From JBNJEM01 sp051745935 (GTDB taxonomy: Bacteria; Planctomycetota; Planctomycetia; Pirellulales; Pirellulaceae), in NCBI GenBank assembly GCA_051745935.1, contig JBNJEM010000202.1:1-11313 (forward strand): a DNA stretch of 11,313 nucleotides, in the 5' to 3' direction. Both the position numbers and the translations under genes were made by a program. Shown here one piece after another: positions 1 through 7,692 of the stretch. Position 1 is the stretch's first letter, and every line of letters starts with the position of its first letter. The notes beneath the pieces are model-generated. The model did not search any database, was not told where the DNA came from, and was given only the letters and a program-made list of their open reading frames with translations.

Positions 1-2627
1 CATTCCAGGCATTTCCGATCGAGTATGGGCTGGACGAGCGTATCAAACCGCAACGGCCACGTCCCCTCGGGGCCCAACCGGATTGGGGAGGGGCCCTGTC
101 TGGTGGCTAGAATACGTTGCTCGGTCGGTGTCGATTGACGCGGCTCATGGCACCCAACGCACGACAATGTTTGCCCTGGCTGCACGTAGGTGAGGCTTCG
201 CATGGTTTGGAGTGTCATGCCGTGTTCGTCCAAGGCCTGAAAAAAAACAGGCAGGCCGGATGGCAGTTGAAAATAGGCGGAGCCATCTTCGTGGACGGGA
301 ACGCTTCCCATCACGAACTTGCCGGTTTCCTCCCGGGAAACCCCGAGTTCCGGCACGTTCATGTGGGGCTGGACTTTCGGGACCACGCCCACGATTCGCA
401 GGCGTTTCACCTCGCCATCCGCGATCCCCGGAAGCCCCTGGTAGACGTCCTGCAAAACCATTTCACCGACCTGTTGGCCGCCCCAATCGACGAGGCTGGA
501 AAAGCCCGGTGGTTCGGGACGCGGCTTGATTGGGATCGGTGTCATGCTTGAGATGTCCGGATCACGGTGGAGCAAGTCCAGATTCCCGAACCGGTCGCGG
601 AGATAGATTCCCTGTGCATTGACCGGATTCCGTTCCCCCTCGTAGCGGCCGTGCGGCGGCAACGCCTCCCGACTCCAACTCACCAGGTAGAAATCCTCCG
701 ACAACGGCCACGGGTTGGCATAATAGGAGCCGACATTCTTCTCCGTCTCCGGGAAAGGCACCTCCGGTGTGAGCCGCGTGATTGGTTCCTCGCCCTCGTT
801 GCCTTTCGCTGGATCCAACAGGACGAGCGAACCACCGGTAATCGAATGATGGGCGGCGGCGGTGAACAGGATTTTATTGGAGCCTGGAATGGAACGAGGT
901 TCGAGGGTCGCTTGAGGGGCTTTGGTATAGTTGCCGTAAACCAACCGTGCATTCGTTCCGTCGGGATTGGACGACCACAAACTGAAAAAGTGACCGTTGA
1001 ATCGGTCGATGTAGTCCCAGCGGCAATAGAGAAGACGGCCATCACTGGCCACGGACGGCGTATATTCAAAAGTTTCGAACGCCGACACGGGACGGATGGT
1101 TTTTCCGTCCCGACTGATCGTATGCATCGTGAAGACGGGAACCGGGCGATAGTCGTTGCCGCCACAGCGAACGTAGCTGTCCGGTAGATTGGCGCTGAGT
1201 GTTTGCCGTGCATTGCTCTGCGAGCATTGCAAGAACCGCCCTTTTCGCGTCGACAGAAACAACACGTCGCCGGTCGGCAGGTAGCGGCCGTCAAAATCGT
1301 CGTACTTGCCCTTGGTGATTCGCCGCGTCTTTCCCGTCCGCAAATCAAGCTCGAACAGATGATAGAACACCGGTTCGGGAACATTGCCTTTGTCCCGCTT
1401 ATTCTTCTCATCCGAGATGTCGGCGTCGTAACGACTAAAAGCGAACAAGACTTTACTGGCATCGTGGGAGAGGTCTGGCCGCAAGAAGTTTCCCGCCGGC
1501 CACGACTCCGTCAGACAGCGAACCAGGGGCTCATCCCCGGTAAAACCCTCCAAGCAATAGATGCCCCCTCCCGGTCGTGCCCACCAGCCGTAGTACTGAT
1601 CCGACACGTGGGGAAACATCGTCGGCGCCCGCTTCACGAACACAATTCGTTCGAAGTCGAGCAATGGGTTGCTCAACGCGAGATCTCGAGTCGTTCGGCG
1701 GACCTGAAAATAAGCCGCTTGCCACGCTTCCGCGTCGGTCGCGCGACCCCAGTCGGCCATTTCGCGTCGGACCTGGCGGAAGCTGACCCGAGCTGGCTCC
1801 GCGTCCACGCCCCGCCGCTCCAACGCGCCAGCCAGTTGCTCGCCCCTCCGAATTGATTCTTTCACGACCATTGGCCAGTCAATCGGCCAAGGAGCAGTGG
1901 CATGGCGCTGCGACCACTGGCTGACACTACTCTGCGTCGCCGGCTTGTTCAACGCGATATTGGCTCCGTCCTTCGCCGCCAGCACTTCCACTTCATCCAG
2001 ATGGAAATAGACCTTGCCTGGTAGTTGCAGTTTGACGAAACGCGCCGCGGCGCCGTCAAGGGGAACGACAAGTGGCTTTTTGTCGGGATGACCGCGGAAG
2101 ACCGTGCCGTCATGCGTGTACGCCACCGTGAAGTGATTCCCATCTTCGGACAGCAGGACCTTGAGCCGAGCCGCCCGCTTTTCAAATCCACCGTCGCACC
2201 GATTGTATATTCTTAACTTCTCAATCGGGACCGAATCGCCCAAATCAACCTGCCACCATGGATCGGCTTCCAACTGGGTATGAAAGCCCCACTTCCCGTT
2301 TATCACCCCATCGCAACCACCCGCCGCGTCCTCCGCCGCGGTTACCCCGGTTGTCGTGCCAGAGTCGGTTCCGTAACGCAAGCGCGCCTGCGCAAGCCAG
2401 TCACGCTCCAGTTGCCCCGCCGCGATAGCAGGAGACGAAGCCGCCTGGTCCGAAGCCGACGGCGGAGCCGCGCACACGAGGGGGGCCAGGAAGCTGGCGG
2501 CGAAAACACAGCTTAAAAAGCCAGGACAAAACCGCTCGGGGTGCCTCTCACCCAGGGACTTTTGAGAGCGGGGACCAAGTTTTGGGACGGCCCGTGAAAG
2601 TGGAAATAAGATTGCCTGTTGCATCAT
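1..2627 (-). CDS. HzsA-related secreted multihaem cytochrome with discoidin-like domain (partial, C-terminus beyond the left edge)
   Basis: I translated the complementary strand by hand. From ATG-ATG at 2627 it is open for 875 codons to the left edge, with an in-frame TAA 15 nt upstream of the start. Residues 1-36 form an unusually long basic leader, 37-53 are hydrophobic with a likely signal peptidase I site near VCAA, and 100-235 resemble a discoidin (F5/8 type C) domain (WWQVDLG at 124-130, NIALN at 223-227). Residues 380-700 contain TolB/PD40-like beta-propeller strands. CVGCH at 823-827 is a c-type haem site, and the window stops inside a second site (C-L-E-C, 873 onward). It is a paralogue of the gene at 4211-7420, sharing SVSQWS, RDPDIS, PIPI, DGSA and QPG followed by CVGCHE. 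The layout matches planctomycete HzsA-related proteins (Pfam HZS_alpha, as I recall). Its substrate is unknown, and export to the periplasm or surface is inferred. No clear Shine-Dalgarno precedes the start. Confidence 0.88.
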   Translation of the reverse strand, partial: MMQQAILFPLSRAVPKLGPRSQKSLGERHPERFCPGFLSCVFAASFLAPLVCAAPPSASDQAASSPAIAAGQLERDWLAQARLRYGTDSGTTTGVTAAEDAAGGCDGVINGKWGFHTQLEADPWWQVDLGDSVPIEKLRIYNRCDGGFEKRAARLKVLLSEDGNHFTVAYTHDGTVFRGHPDKKPLVVPLDGAAARFVKLQLPGKVYFHLDEVEVLAAKDGANIALNKPATQSSVSQWSQRHATAPWPIDWPMVVKESIRRGEQLAGALERRGVDAEPARVSFRQVRREMADWGRATDAEAWQAAYFQVRRTTRDLALSNPLLDFERIVFVKRAPTMFPHVSDQYYGWWARPGGGIYCLEGFTGDEPLVRCLTESWPAGNFLRPDLSHDASKVLFAFSRYDADISDEKNKRDKGNVPEPVFYHLFELDLRTGKTRRITKGKYDDFDGRYLPTGDVLFLSTRKGRFLQCSQSNARQTLSANLPDSYVRCGGNDYRPVPVFTMHTISRDGKTIRPVSAFETFEYTPSVASDGRLLYCRWDYIDRFNGHFFSLWSSNPDGTNARLVYGNYTKAPQATLEPRSIPGSNKILFTAAAHHSITGGSLVLLDPAKGNEGEEPITRLTPEVPFPETEKNVGSYYANPWPLSEDFYLVSWSREALPPHGRYEGERNPVNAQGIYLRDRFGNLDLLHRDPDISSMTPIPIKPRPEPPGFSSLVDWGGQQVGEMVLQDVYQGLPGIADGEVKRLRIVGVVPKVQPHMNVPELGVSREETGKFVMGSVPVHEDGSAYFQLPSGLPVFFQALDEHGMTLQTMRSLTYVQPGQTLSCVGCHEPRQSTPTEQRILATRQGPSPIRLGPEGTWPLRFDTLVQPILDRKCLE
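2549..2602 (+). repeat. Degenerate intergenic-type repeat, copy 1, lying inside a coding region
   Basis: This stretch opens with CACCCAGGGACTTTTG and ends in GGACGGCCCGTG. It aligns by eye with 3063-3114 and 3289-3344, sharing a CAyCCAGGG start, a CTTTTGgGA-like core and a GACGGsCCGTG or ACCGGCTG-type end. Here it encodes roughly residues 9-26 of the minus-strand cytochrome leader, ahead of the hydrophobic signal segment. The similarity is partial and was not scored. Confidence 0.4.
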
Positions 2628-2671
2628 CGAACTGTTCCCGACTTAGCGTTCAAGGACTTCGAGTCGCCACA

Positions 2672-2760
2672 TATATCGGTCGCGGATGACTTTCTCGGCC
2701 ACGAGTCCGACCAACGGGCGGACCGACCGCCGGGAGGCGTTGGAAGACTCTGACCGATAT
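2672..2760 (-). repeat. Dispersed TATA-ended element, copy A (divergent left half)
   Basis: Read on the minus strand, its right half matches copies C and D closely, for example CCCGTTGGTCGGACTCG, GAGAAAGTCATCCGCGACC and a TATA end. Its left half is different. Copy A has its own perfect 9-bp terminal inverted repeat, ATATCGGTC at 2673-2681 and GACCGATAT at 2752-2760. Its right end lies 44 nt upstream of the start of the left cytochrome gene (2627) and in the same orientation as that gene. Confidence 0.75.
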
Positions 2761-3062
2761 CAGTATCATGATTGTACCAAAAAACCGTTGTATCAACATC
2801 ACCTGAAAATTGAGCGGTGCCCCCACACTCCCCTTCCACATTTTTCCGGCAAGTTGGTTACAATGGTGTGTTGGGGAGAATTAGCAGCGGGCTAGCTCAT
2901 GTAAACGACAGCCCGGCCCGGTAACCCGGATCCTGGCTCGGATCTCGTACAACGGACCGTCGAGTCCGCTCAAGGGGCAAATCGACGTACTTGTGGGTTC
3001 ATCAAAACTTCGACCTGGTTCGGAAGCTAACAAGACACAACAAAATCACTCAGATTCCCTTT

Positions 3063-3114
3063 CACCCAGGGGGGCTTTTGGGAACCAAGGCTCGTGACGG
3101 GCCGTGGTTTCGGG
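3063..3114 (+). repeat. Degenerate intergenic repeat, copy 2
   Basis: It begins CACCCAGGGGGGCTTTTGGG and contains GTGACGGGCCGTGG. It resembles 2549-2602 and, less closely, 3289-3344. It abuts the left end of the TATA-ended element copy B (3116), so the two repeat types may be parts of one larger unit. Confidence 0.4.
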
Positions 3115-3151
3115 ATATACTTCAGGCGGTCAAATTTGTCCGAGTGGAAAG

Positions 3152-3184
3152 CCGACCCACGCAAGCCGTGCTTGCGTGGGTCGG
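3152..3184. repeat. Perfect 15-bp hairpin with 3-nt loop inside copy B
   Basis: Bases 3152-3166 (CCGACCCACGCAAGC) pair completely with 3170-3184 (GCTTGCGTGGGTCGG) around the loop CGT. In copies C and D the same site keeps a weaker stem (CCGAC-G-CAA pairing with TTGGTCGG). The structure is therefore retained while the bases differ. Confidence 0.9.
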
Positions 3185-3200
3185 ACTCGCGGCGGACGAA

Positions 3201-3245
3201 GTCGTCCGCGACCGGGTCGTTCGCGACTGGGTCGTCCGCGACTGG
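3201..3245 (+). repeat. Three tandem 15-bp units
   Basis: The units are GTCGTCCGCGACCGG, GTCGTTCGCGACTGG and GTCGTCCGCGACTGG. Copies C and D have a single equivalent unit. Amplification at the right end of copy B explains most of its extra length. Confidence 0.95.
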
Positions 3246-3288
3246 TATAGCTTCGAAACCCCATAACCACACCGTTCCCATTTGCCGA

Positions 3289-3344
3289 CATCCAGGGTGT
3301 TTTGGAAGCGAGGTCCGGGTTTTGGTACCGGCTGTTTGAAGCGA
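3289..3344 (+). repeat. Degenerate intergenic repeat, copy 3
   Basis: It begins CATCCAGGGTGTTTTGGAAG and continues through GTTTTGGTACCGGCTG. It aligns with 2549-2602 with scattered changes. It lies 40 nt downstream of copy B and about 60 nt upstream of the DUF1080 start. The 10-mer TTTGGAAGCG also appears inverted at 7480-7489. Confidence 0.4.
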
Positions 3345-3393
3345 GACCGAAATTGTGTTATCGGCTGCATGGACTTCATGTTGACCCAAACTT

Positions 3394-3399
3394 AAGGAG
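3394..3399 (+). promoter_or_regulatory. Ribosome binding site that fixes the DUF1080 start
   Basis: AAGGAG sits 7 nt before ATG at 3407. The upstream in-frame ATG at 3302 has no such site and would put 35 residues ahead of a clear signal peptide, so 3407 is the start. Confidence 0.85.
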
Positions 3400-3406
3400 A
3401 CTGGAC

Positions 3407-4078
3407 ATGCGACACCGCATTGTGCTTGTGATTGTTACGTTGGCCTATTGTCTGCCGTTGATCAGCCGAGGGGAAGATCAAGACTTCAAGAACCTCTTCA
3501 ACGGCAAGGACTTGGCGGGCTGGGAATACTTCCTGGTGAAAGATGATGCCCAAATGAAGGACGTGTGGAGCGTGGAGGATGGCATCTTAATCTGCAAGGG
3601 CAAGCCGATGGGGTACCTGGCCACCAAGGAAAAGTACAAGAACTTCAAATTGGTTGTCGTGTGGCGGTGGGCACCGGGCAAAAAGCCGGGCAACAGCGGT
3701 GTGCTATTACGAATCACGGGCGAACCGAGGATGCTGCCAAAGTGCGTGGAAGCCCAGTTAAAGAGTGGGGATGCGGGAGATATCTGGGCGTTCCAGGGAT
3801 TTCAGGTGAAAAGCGATACGGACCGCTTTCGCAAGGTTAGCACCGCGAGTATTGGCGACTTCGTGGGGGTCGAGAAAAAGACCGGCAACGAGAAACCACC
3901 GGGGGAATGGAACAAATACGAGATTACGCTTGACGGCGACGAACTGACTCTCGCGGTGAACGGCAAAATGGTCAACCAGTGCCACGGCTGCGATGTCGTA
4001 GCGGGCCAGATCGGGTTGCAGTCGGAAGGCGGTGAGATTCATTTCAAGACGGTCAAGTTGTTGCCGCTGGATGAGTAA
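3407..4078 (+). CDS. Secreted DUF1080 (3-keto-disaccharide hydrolase family) protein
   Basis: A 223-residue protein with a signal peptide at about 1-22 (hydrophobic VLVIVTLAYCLPLIS, cleavage near SRGED). The rest is one DUF1080 domain (PF06439), a LamG-like beta-sandwich. Visible family hallmarks are LFNGKDLAGWE (30-40), GNSGVL (95-100), GEWNKYEI (166-173) and the C-terminal GQIGLQSEGGEIHFK stretch (200-214). Family members are secreted; some cleave 3-keto-glycosides, while many planctomycete members have no known substrate. The CHGC at 192-195 is not a haem motif because it lacks the CxxCH pattern. The next gene starts 132 nt downstream on the same strand, so co-transcription with the large cytochrome is plausible. 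The family call is firm; the reaction is inferred. Confidence 0.92.
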   Translation: MRHRIVLVIVTLAYCLPLISRGEDQDFKNLFNGKDLAGWEYFLVKDDAQMKDVWSVEDGILICKGKPMGYLATKEKYKNFKLVVVWRWAPGKKPGNSGVLLRITGEPRMLPKCVEAQLKSGDAGDIWAFQGFQVKSDTDRFRKVSTASIGDFVGVEKKTGNEKPPGEWNKYEITLDGDELTLAVNGKMVNQCHGCDVVAGQIGLQSEGGEIHFKTVKLLPLDE

Positions 4079-4135
4079 GTGCTGGTTTGAGATGCGAATC
4101 CGGGCGGCTTGATTGTGCTGAATGCGAGGGCACAG

Positions 4136-4178
4136 GGGTGGGCACGGGCTGTAAGGGTGGGCACGGGCTGTAAGGGTG
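4136..4178 (+). repeat. Two tandem 19-bp repeats plus a partial third
   Basis: The unit GGGTGGGCACGGGCTGTAA occurs perfectly at 4136-4154 and 4155-4173, followed by GGGTG of a third unit. It lies in the leader between the DUF1080 stop and the start of the large cytochrome. It is one reason to reject the upstream TTG start at 4109, whose extra residues would be encoded by this repeat. Confidence 0.95.
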
Positions 4179-4197
4179 TACATTCACTTCTTTCCGC

Positions 4198-4203
4198 AAG
4201 GAG
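4198..4203 (+). promoter_or_regulatory. Ribosome binding site that fixes a GTG start
   Basis: AAGGAG lies 7 nt before GTG at 4211, the same motif and spacing as for the DUF1080 gene. It supports GTG 4211 over the longer frame beginning at TTG 4109. Confidence 0.85.
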
Positions 4204-4210
4204 TCGTTCG

Positions 4211-7200
4211 GTGTGCGTTGAGACCCTGATTTTCCCATGGCTGTTCGCCGCGTCGGGGCCCTTGAGGGGCACGGCCCGCGCATGGGGGCTTCTCGTGGCT
4301 CTGGTTTCGTGCAGCTGTTGCCCGGCGGCCGATGTTTCGATGCGGGAGCAGGTTGAAGCCGATTGGCTGCGACAGGCCCAACGTTGGGCTGCTTCGGAGC
4401 AGAACATTGCCAAGACGGTCGGCGACGCCGCTGGGGCGGTGGATGGAGTCAAAAACGGCAAGTATGCATTCCATACGGGGCTGGAGCCGAATCCCTGGTG
4501 GCAGGTCGATCTGGGCCGGCGCCGCGCCATTGTTCGCATTTTGGTTTTTAACCGGCTGGATTACGGCCCTGGCCTTCACAACGCTGATGACCTCCGGATC
4601 CTCACCTCGGACGACGGCCAAAACTGGACGGTTCGGCATGAGAATCAGGGCAAGCATTTTGGGGGTATCTCCGGCGCGCCACCGTTGGAAGTGGAATTCC
4701 CCGAGCCCGTAACAGCCCGTTTCGTTCGCTTGGGCATTCCGAGTTCCGACCCCGTCTTTCTTCATCTTGACGAGGTGGAAATCCATGGCAACCATGACCC
4801 CAGCGAGAATATTGCCTTGAACTGCTTGGCGGATCAGAGCAGTGTCAGCCAGTGGTCAACGAACAAAATAACACCAGACGTGGATGACGCCTTATCCGAG
4901 TTCACGGCCCACGTTGTGCGACACGGATTGTTGCTGGCTGACGACTTGGCACGTCGAGGAGTGGACACGGCCGCGTTTCGCCGACAGTTGGTGGAGGCCC
5001 GCAATCAATTGGACCAAGTTTCCGGTGCGAGGGATGGGGCGCGGACGCGGAAACTCTACCTTTCGACTCGGTGGATTATCCGGCGACTCGTTTTCCGAAA
5101 CCCATTGCTCCAGTTCGACAAGCTGCTGTGCGTCAAGCGATTCACGCAGGAAACGTACCCGGACATCTGCCTCAATCACATGCCCTGGGTGTCGCGGCCT
5201 GGCGGGGATATCTGTGTGCTTTCCTCGCGCGGGCCGGATTCCCCGCCGCGGGTGGAGACGTTGCTCAACGAACGACTAGGGCCCGGGCATGTGCATGGGG
5301 TGGACCTGGATTGGGACGCGGAGCACATCGTGTTTGGGTACGCCCAGTCTGAAAGCCAGGAGCCGATTGAGGGGTGGCTCGACCGTCGGACGAACTATCA
5401 ATTGCGGCGGGACGTGGAACCAATTCATCTGTTTCAGATGGATATCAACGGGGACAATTTGTGCCAGCTGACGGCTGGTCAATGGAGCGATCTTGATCCC
5501 ACGTTCCTTCCTAGTGGCGAGATTGCATTCGTGTCGGAACGTTGCGGGTTCAGCCTACAGTGCAACGAATTCGACAAGGACGAGACGTCCTGCAATCTGT
5601 ACGTGATGCGGGGAGATGGAAGTAACATCCGTCGCCTCAGCGCATCGAAAGACGGGGACTATCTGCCACACTCGCTGGCTGACGGATCGATTGGTTACTG
5701 TCGCTGGGAGTACCAGGAGCGGGGATGGGCGCACATTCAGTCGATCTGGACTGTCCGGCCGGATGGGACTGGAGCTGATGCGCTGTTCAAGCAGCATCTT
5801 AACGAGCCGTGGGCACTCGAGGATGTTCGCTCGGTTCCCACCCGAGGTAGTCGCAAGCTGGTGGCCATCGCGGCCGGGCACCACACGCTGGCTGCCGGCC
5901 CGGTCGTGATGGTGACGCCGTCGGTCGGCATGAACACGGACCGTGCCATCCGGATTGTCACACCGGATATCTTGCCGCCGGAGGGGGGCATGTCGGGGCG
6001 GCCCGTGCTGGAAGGAGGCGTGCGTGACGGAGAAGGCTTTTACATGACCCCTTGGCCGCTCTCCGAAAAGTACGTTCTGGCCGCGTATTCGTACGGCGAC
6101 AAGCAAAACGATCCAACAGGATATGGCATTTATCTGATTGATGTGTTTGGCAACAAGGAGCTACTTTATCGGGACCCCGATATCTCCACTTTTTCGCCAA
6201 TTCCCATCGCCAGTCGCCCCAAACCGCTCCAAATCACCGACGTCGCGGACCCCACGGTCAAGGATGCCACGTGTGCCGTGGCGGACGTGTCTCATGGTGT
6301 CGCGGGCGTGGAGAAAGAAGACGCGTGCTATTTGCGCATCTCCCAGCGTTTGGCTTGGCCCTACGACAACCGGTACGGAGGACAACGCTATCACGAGGTC
6401 GCTCACACTCAAGAGTTGCAGCCGAACTGGACGCCGGTGCGGGTGTTGGGGGACGTACCGGTTGAAGCGGATGGAAGCGCGCATTTTCGCGTGCCGGCCG
6501 ATACGCCGGTCTATTTCCAGCTGCTGGATGAAAACCATATGGAACTGCGTCGCATGCGTTCGTTCATCAGTTTGCAGCCAGGCGAACGTCGCATGTGCGT
6601 CGGTTGCCATGAGACGCGAGGTGAAGCGCCGCCGTCCCAAAGCTTTCCGAGTGCAGTGGTCCGGGGGCCGTCGGAGCTGGTACCACCGCCCTGGGGGCAA
6701 CAGCCGGTCAGTTTTTTAAGAGATATTCAACCGATCTTCGACCGGCATTGTACTGAATGTCACGGGGGACTGAAACCTGCCGCCGGCCTCGACTTCAGTC
6801 GTGGGCTGACGGCCCGCGGTACCATTCCGGCCTTTGGAGCCAATCGCGCCTACGAAACGATCCGCGTTCATGAATTGGTCTCACGCAGCAACATTCACGA
6901 TGACGCCAGTATCACCGAACCCTTGGCGTTCGGTTCGCACAAGAGCAAGCTGATACAGGTCTTACGAGATGGCTCCTGCACGGAAAACATTGAACTGACG
7001 CCGGACGAATGGCTTCGACTTGTGACTTGGATTGATGGGAACGCGCCTTACCACGATCGGTTCATCAACAAACGTCGGAAGCAGCCAGTTTACGATCTCC
7101 CAGCCGACACGGGTCTGTTTGCCAAGATCGAGTCGATTCACCAGCGCCGCTGCGGCACATGCCACGAAGCGGGCGAAGTCACGCGACCCTACTGGGTGGA

Positions 7201-7420
7201 TCTTTACGCGCCTGAAGAAAGCCTCTTTTTAACAGCCCCGCTGGCCCGATCAGCGGGGGGAACTCAAAAGTGTGGCAAGGCACTCTATACGGATCGGTCG
7301 GACGAGGATTTTGCCGCCATCGCGCAGTGGCTTGTGCGGGCGGTTGAACGGGCCTGGACGGAACCACGCCGCGATCTGCGAGCGGTGCCCCGACCGCGGA
7401 TTCGGGATCGCGGCATGTAA
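4211..7420 (+). CDS. HzsA-related secreted trihaem cytochrome with discoidin-like and beta-propeller regions
   Basis: A 1069-residue protein counted from GTG 4211, chosen for its Shine-Dalgarno site and because the signal peptide follows directly. The export signal spans about 1-40. It includes LVSC (31-34), which fits a lipobox, although cleavage near PAAD is also possible. Residues 70-195 form a discoidin-like domain (WWQVDLG 96-102, HLDEVEIHG 185-193, NIALN 200-204). Residues 365-665 hold TolB/PD40-like propeller strands. Three c-type haem sites follow: CVGCH (796-800), CTECH (847-851, in a PIFDRHC context like planctomycete cytochromes) and CGTCH (981-985). It is a paralogue of the minus-strand gene ending at 2627 and is followed by a membrane dihaem cytochrome. 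Hydrazine synthase alpha carries two haems, so the third motif is notable. An electron-transfer or oxidoreductase role is inferred from the haems; the substrate is unknown. Confidence 0.92.
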   Translation: MCVETLIFPWLFAASGPLRGTARAWGLLVALVSCSCCPAADVSMREQVEADWLRQAQRWAASEQNIAKTVGDAAGAVDGVKNGKYAFHTGLEPNPWWQVDLGRRRAIVRILVFNRLDYGPGLHNADDLRILTSDDGQNWTVRHENQGKHFGGISGAPPLEVEFPEPVTARFVRLGIPSSDPVFLHLDEVEIHGNHDPSENIALNCLADQSSVSQWSTNKITPDVDDALSEFTAHVVRHGLLLADDLARRGVDTAAFRRQLVEARNQLDQVSGARDGARTRKLYLSTRWIIRRLVFRNPLLQFDKLLCVKRFTQETYPDICLNHMPWVSRPGGDICVLSSRGPDSPPRVETLLNERLGPGHVHGVDLDWDAEHIVFGYAQSESQEPIEGWLDRRTNYQLRRDVEPIHLFQMDINGDNLCQLTAGQWSDLDPTFLPSGEIAFVSERCGFSLQCNEFDKDETSCNLYVMRGDGSNIRRLSASKDGDYLPHSLADGSIGYCRWEYQERGWAHIQSIWTVRPDGTGADALFKQHLNEPWALEDVRSVPTRGSRKLVAIAAGHHTLAAGPVVMVTPSVGMNTDRAIRIVTPDILPPEGGMSGRPVLEGGVRDGEGFYMTPWPLSEKYVLAAYSYGDKQNDPTGYGIYLIDVFGNKELLYRDPDISTFSPIPIASRPKPLQITDVADPTVKDATCAVADVSHGVAGVEKEDACYLRISQRLAWPYDNRYGGQRYHEVAHTQELQPNWTPVRVLGDVPVEADGSAHFRVPADTPVYFQLLDENHMELRRMRSFISLQPGERRMCVGCHETRGEAPPSQSFPSAVVRGPSELVPPPWGQQPVSFLRDIQPIFDRHCTECHGGLKPAAGLDFSRGLTARGTIPAFGANRAYETIRVHELVSRSNIHDDASITEPLAFGSHKSKLIQVLRDGSCTENIELTPDEWLRLVTWIDGNAPYHDRFINKRRKQPVYDLPADTGLFAKIESIHQRRCGTCHEAGEVTRPYWVDLYAPEESLFLTAPLARSAGGTQKCGKALYTDRSDEDFAAIAQWLVRAVERAWTEPRRDLRAVPRPRIRDRGM

Positions 7421-7562
7421 GTTGGCTGGCAATTCATAACCATAGAGTCAATTCCGAAAACGGACCGCTTAGAGGCTGCCGCTTCCAAAACCGGTTCGAT
7501 AGCGGGAAACGTGAATGGTTGTGGTACGGGCAATTAATCACTGACAGACTCGGAAAGTTAAG

Positions 7563-7666
7563 TATATTTCAGGCGGTTGGATTTTTCCGGGTAGCACGCT
7601 GCCCGACGCAAGCCGTCCTCCCGTTGGTCGGACTCGCGGCGGAGAAAGTCATACGCGACCTGTATA
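7563..7666 (+). repeat. Dispersed TATA-ended element, copy C
   Basis: It is 104 bp, from TATATTTCAGGCGG to GCGACCTGTATA. It differs from copy D at 6 positions by eye over equal length, about 94% identity. Its right end is 26 nt upstream of the membrane cytochrome start, in the same orientation, so it lies in that gene's leader or promoter. The 272-nt gap 7421-7692 contains nothing else I recognise. Confidence 0.95.
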
Positions 7667-7692
7667 AAAAAGAATAAGAGGAAAATACCGTT

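Larger units (their letters stand above)
3116..3249 (+). repeat. Dispersed TATA-ended element, copy B (expanded)
   Basis: It starts TATACTTCAGGCGG and ends GCGACTGGTATA. It shares CGCAAGCCGT, GTCGGACTCGCGGCGGA and the TATA ends with copies C and D. At 134 bp it is longer than the 104-bp copies, mainly because its right end carries three tandem 15-bp units (3201-3245). Its central hairpin is a perfect 15-bp stem (3152-3166 with 3170-3184). The ends are imperfectly inverted (TATAC then CAG then CGG-type blocks). It lies 157 nt upstream of the DUF1080 start, in the same orientation. Confidence 0.8.
2628..3406. other. Divergent intergenic region between the left cytochrome and the DUF1080 gene
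   Basis: About 780 bp separate the two divergent starts. I see no convincing gene: the short frames here change strand, lack good start signals and coincide with the repeats. It contains two copies of the 104-bp-type element (2672-2760 and 3116-3249) and two copies of the second degenerate repeat (3063-3114 and 3289-3344). Unique sequence at about 2765-3060 includes a comparatively A+T-rich stretch (2765-2870) where promoters could lie. I could not identify a convincing -35/-10 pair in either direction. Confidence 0.7.

Noticed and set aside
117..1856. Plus-strand frames of 144, 206 and 217 residues at the left side
   Set aside because: They lie opposite the continuous minus-strand cytochrome frame, show no domain motifs, and have the composition of antisense shadows.
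2836..2864. TACAAT as a -10 box with a TTCCAC -35
   Set aside because: The spacing is 19 nt, the -35 match is poor and the nearest plus-strand start is more than 500 nt away.
3192..3245. CRISPR-like array
   Set aside because: The 15-bp units are directly adjacent with no spacers, so this is a simple tandem amplification.
3302..3406. Upstream ATG 3302 for the DUF1080 gene
   Set aside because: No ribosome binding site, overlap with a repeat, and an internal ATG with good AAGGAG directly ahead of the signal peptide.
4109..4210. Longer start (TTG 4109) for the trihaem cytochrome
   Set aside because: It would encode the 19-bp tandem repeat and put 34 residues ahead of the signal peptide; GTG 4211 has AAGGAG at ideal spacing.
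1..7420. True hydrazine synthase and an anammox organism
   Set aside because: Only alpha-like proteins are present. No beta/gamma-type subunit or hydrazine dehydrogenase is visible, the protein has discoidin-like and third-haem additions, and HzsA-like proteins are common in planctomycetes that do not perform anammox.
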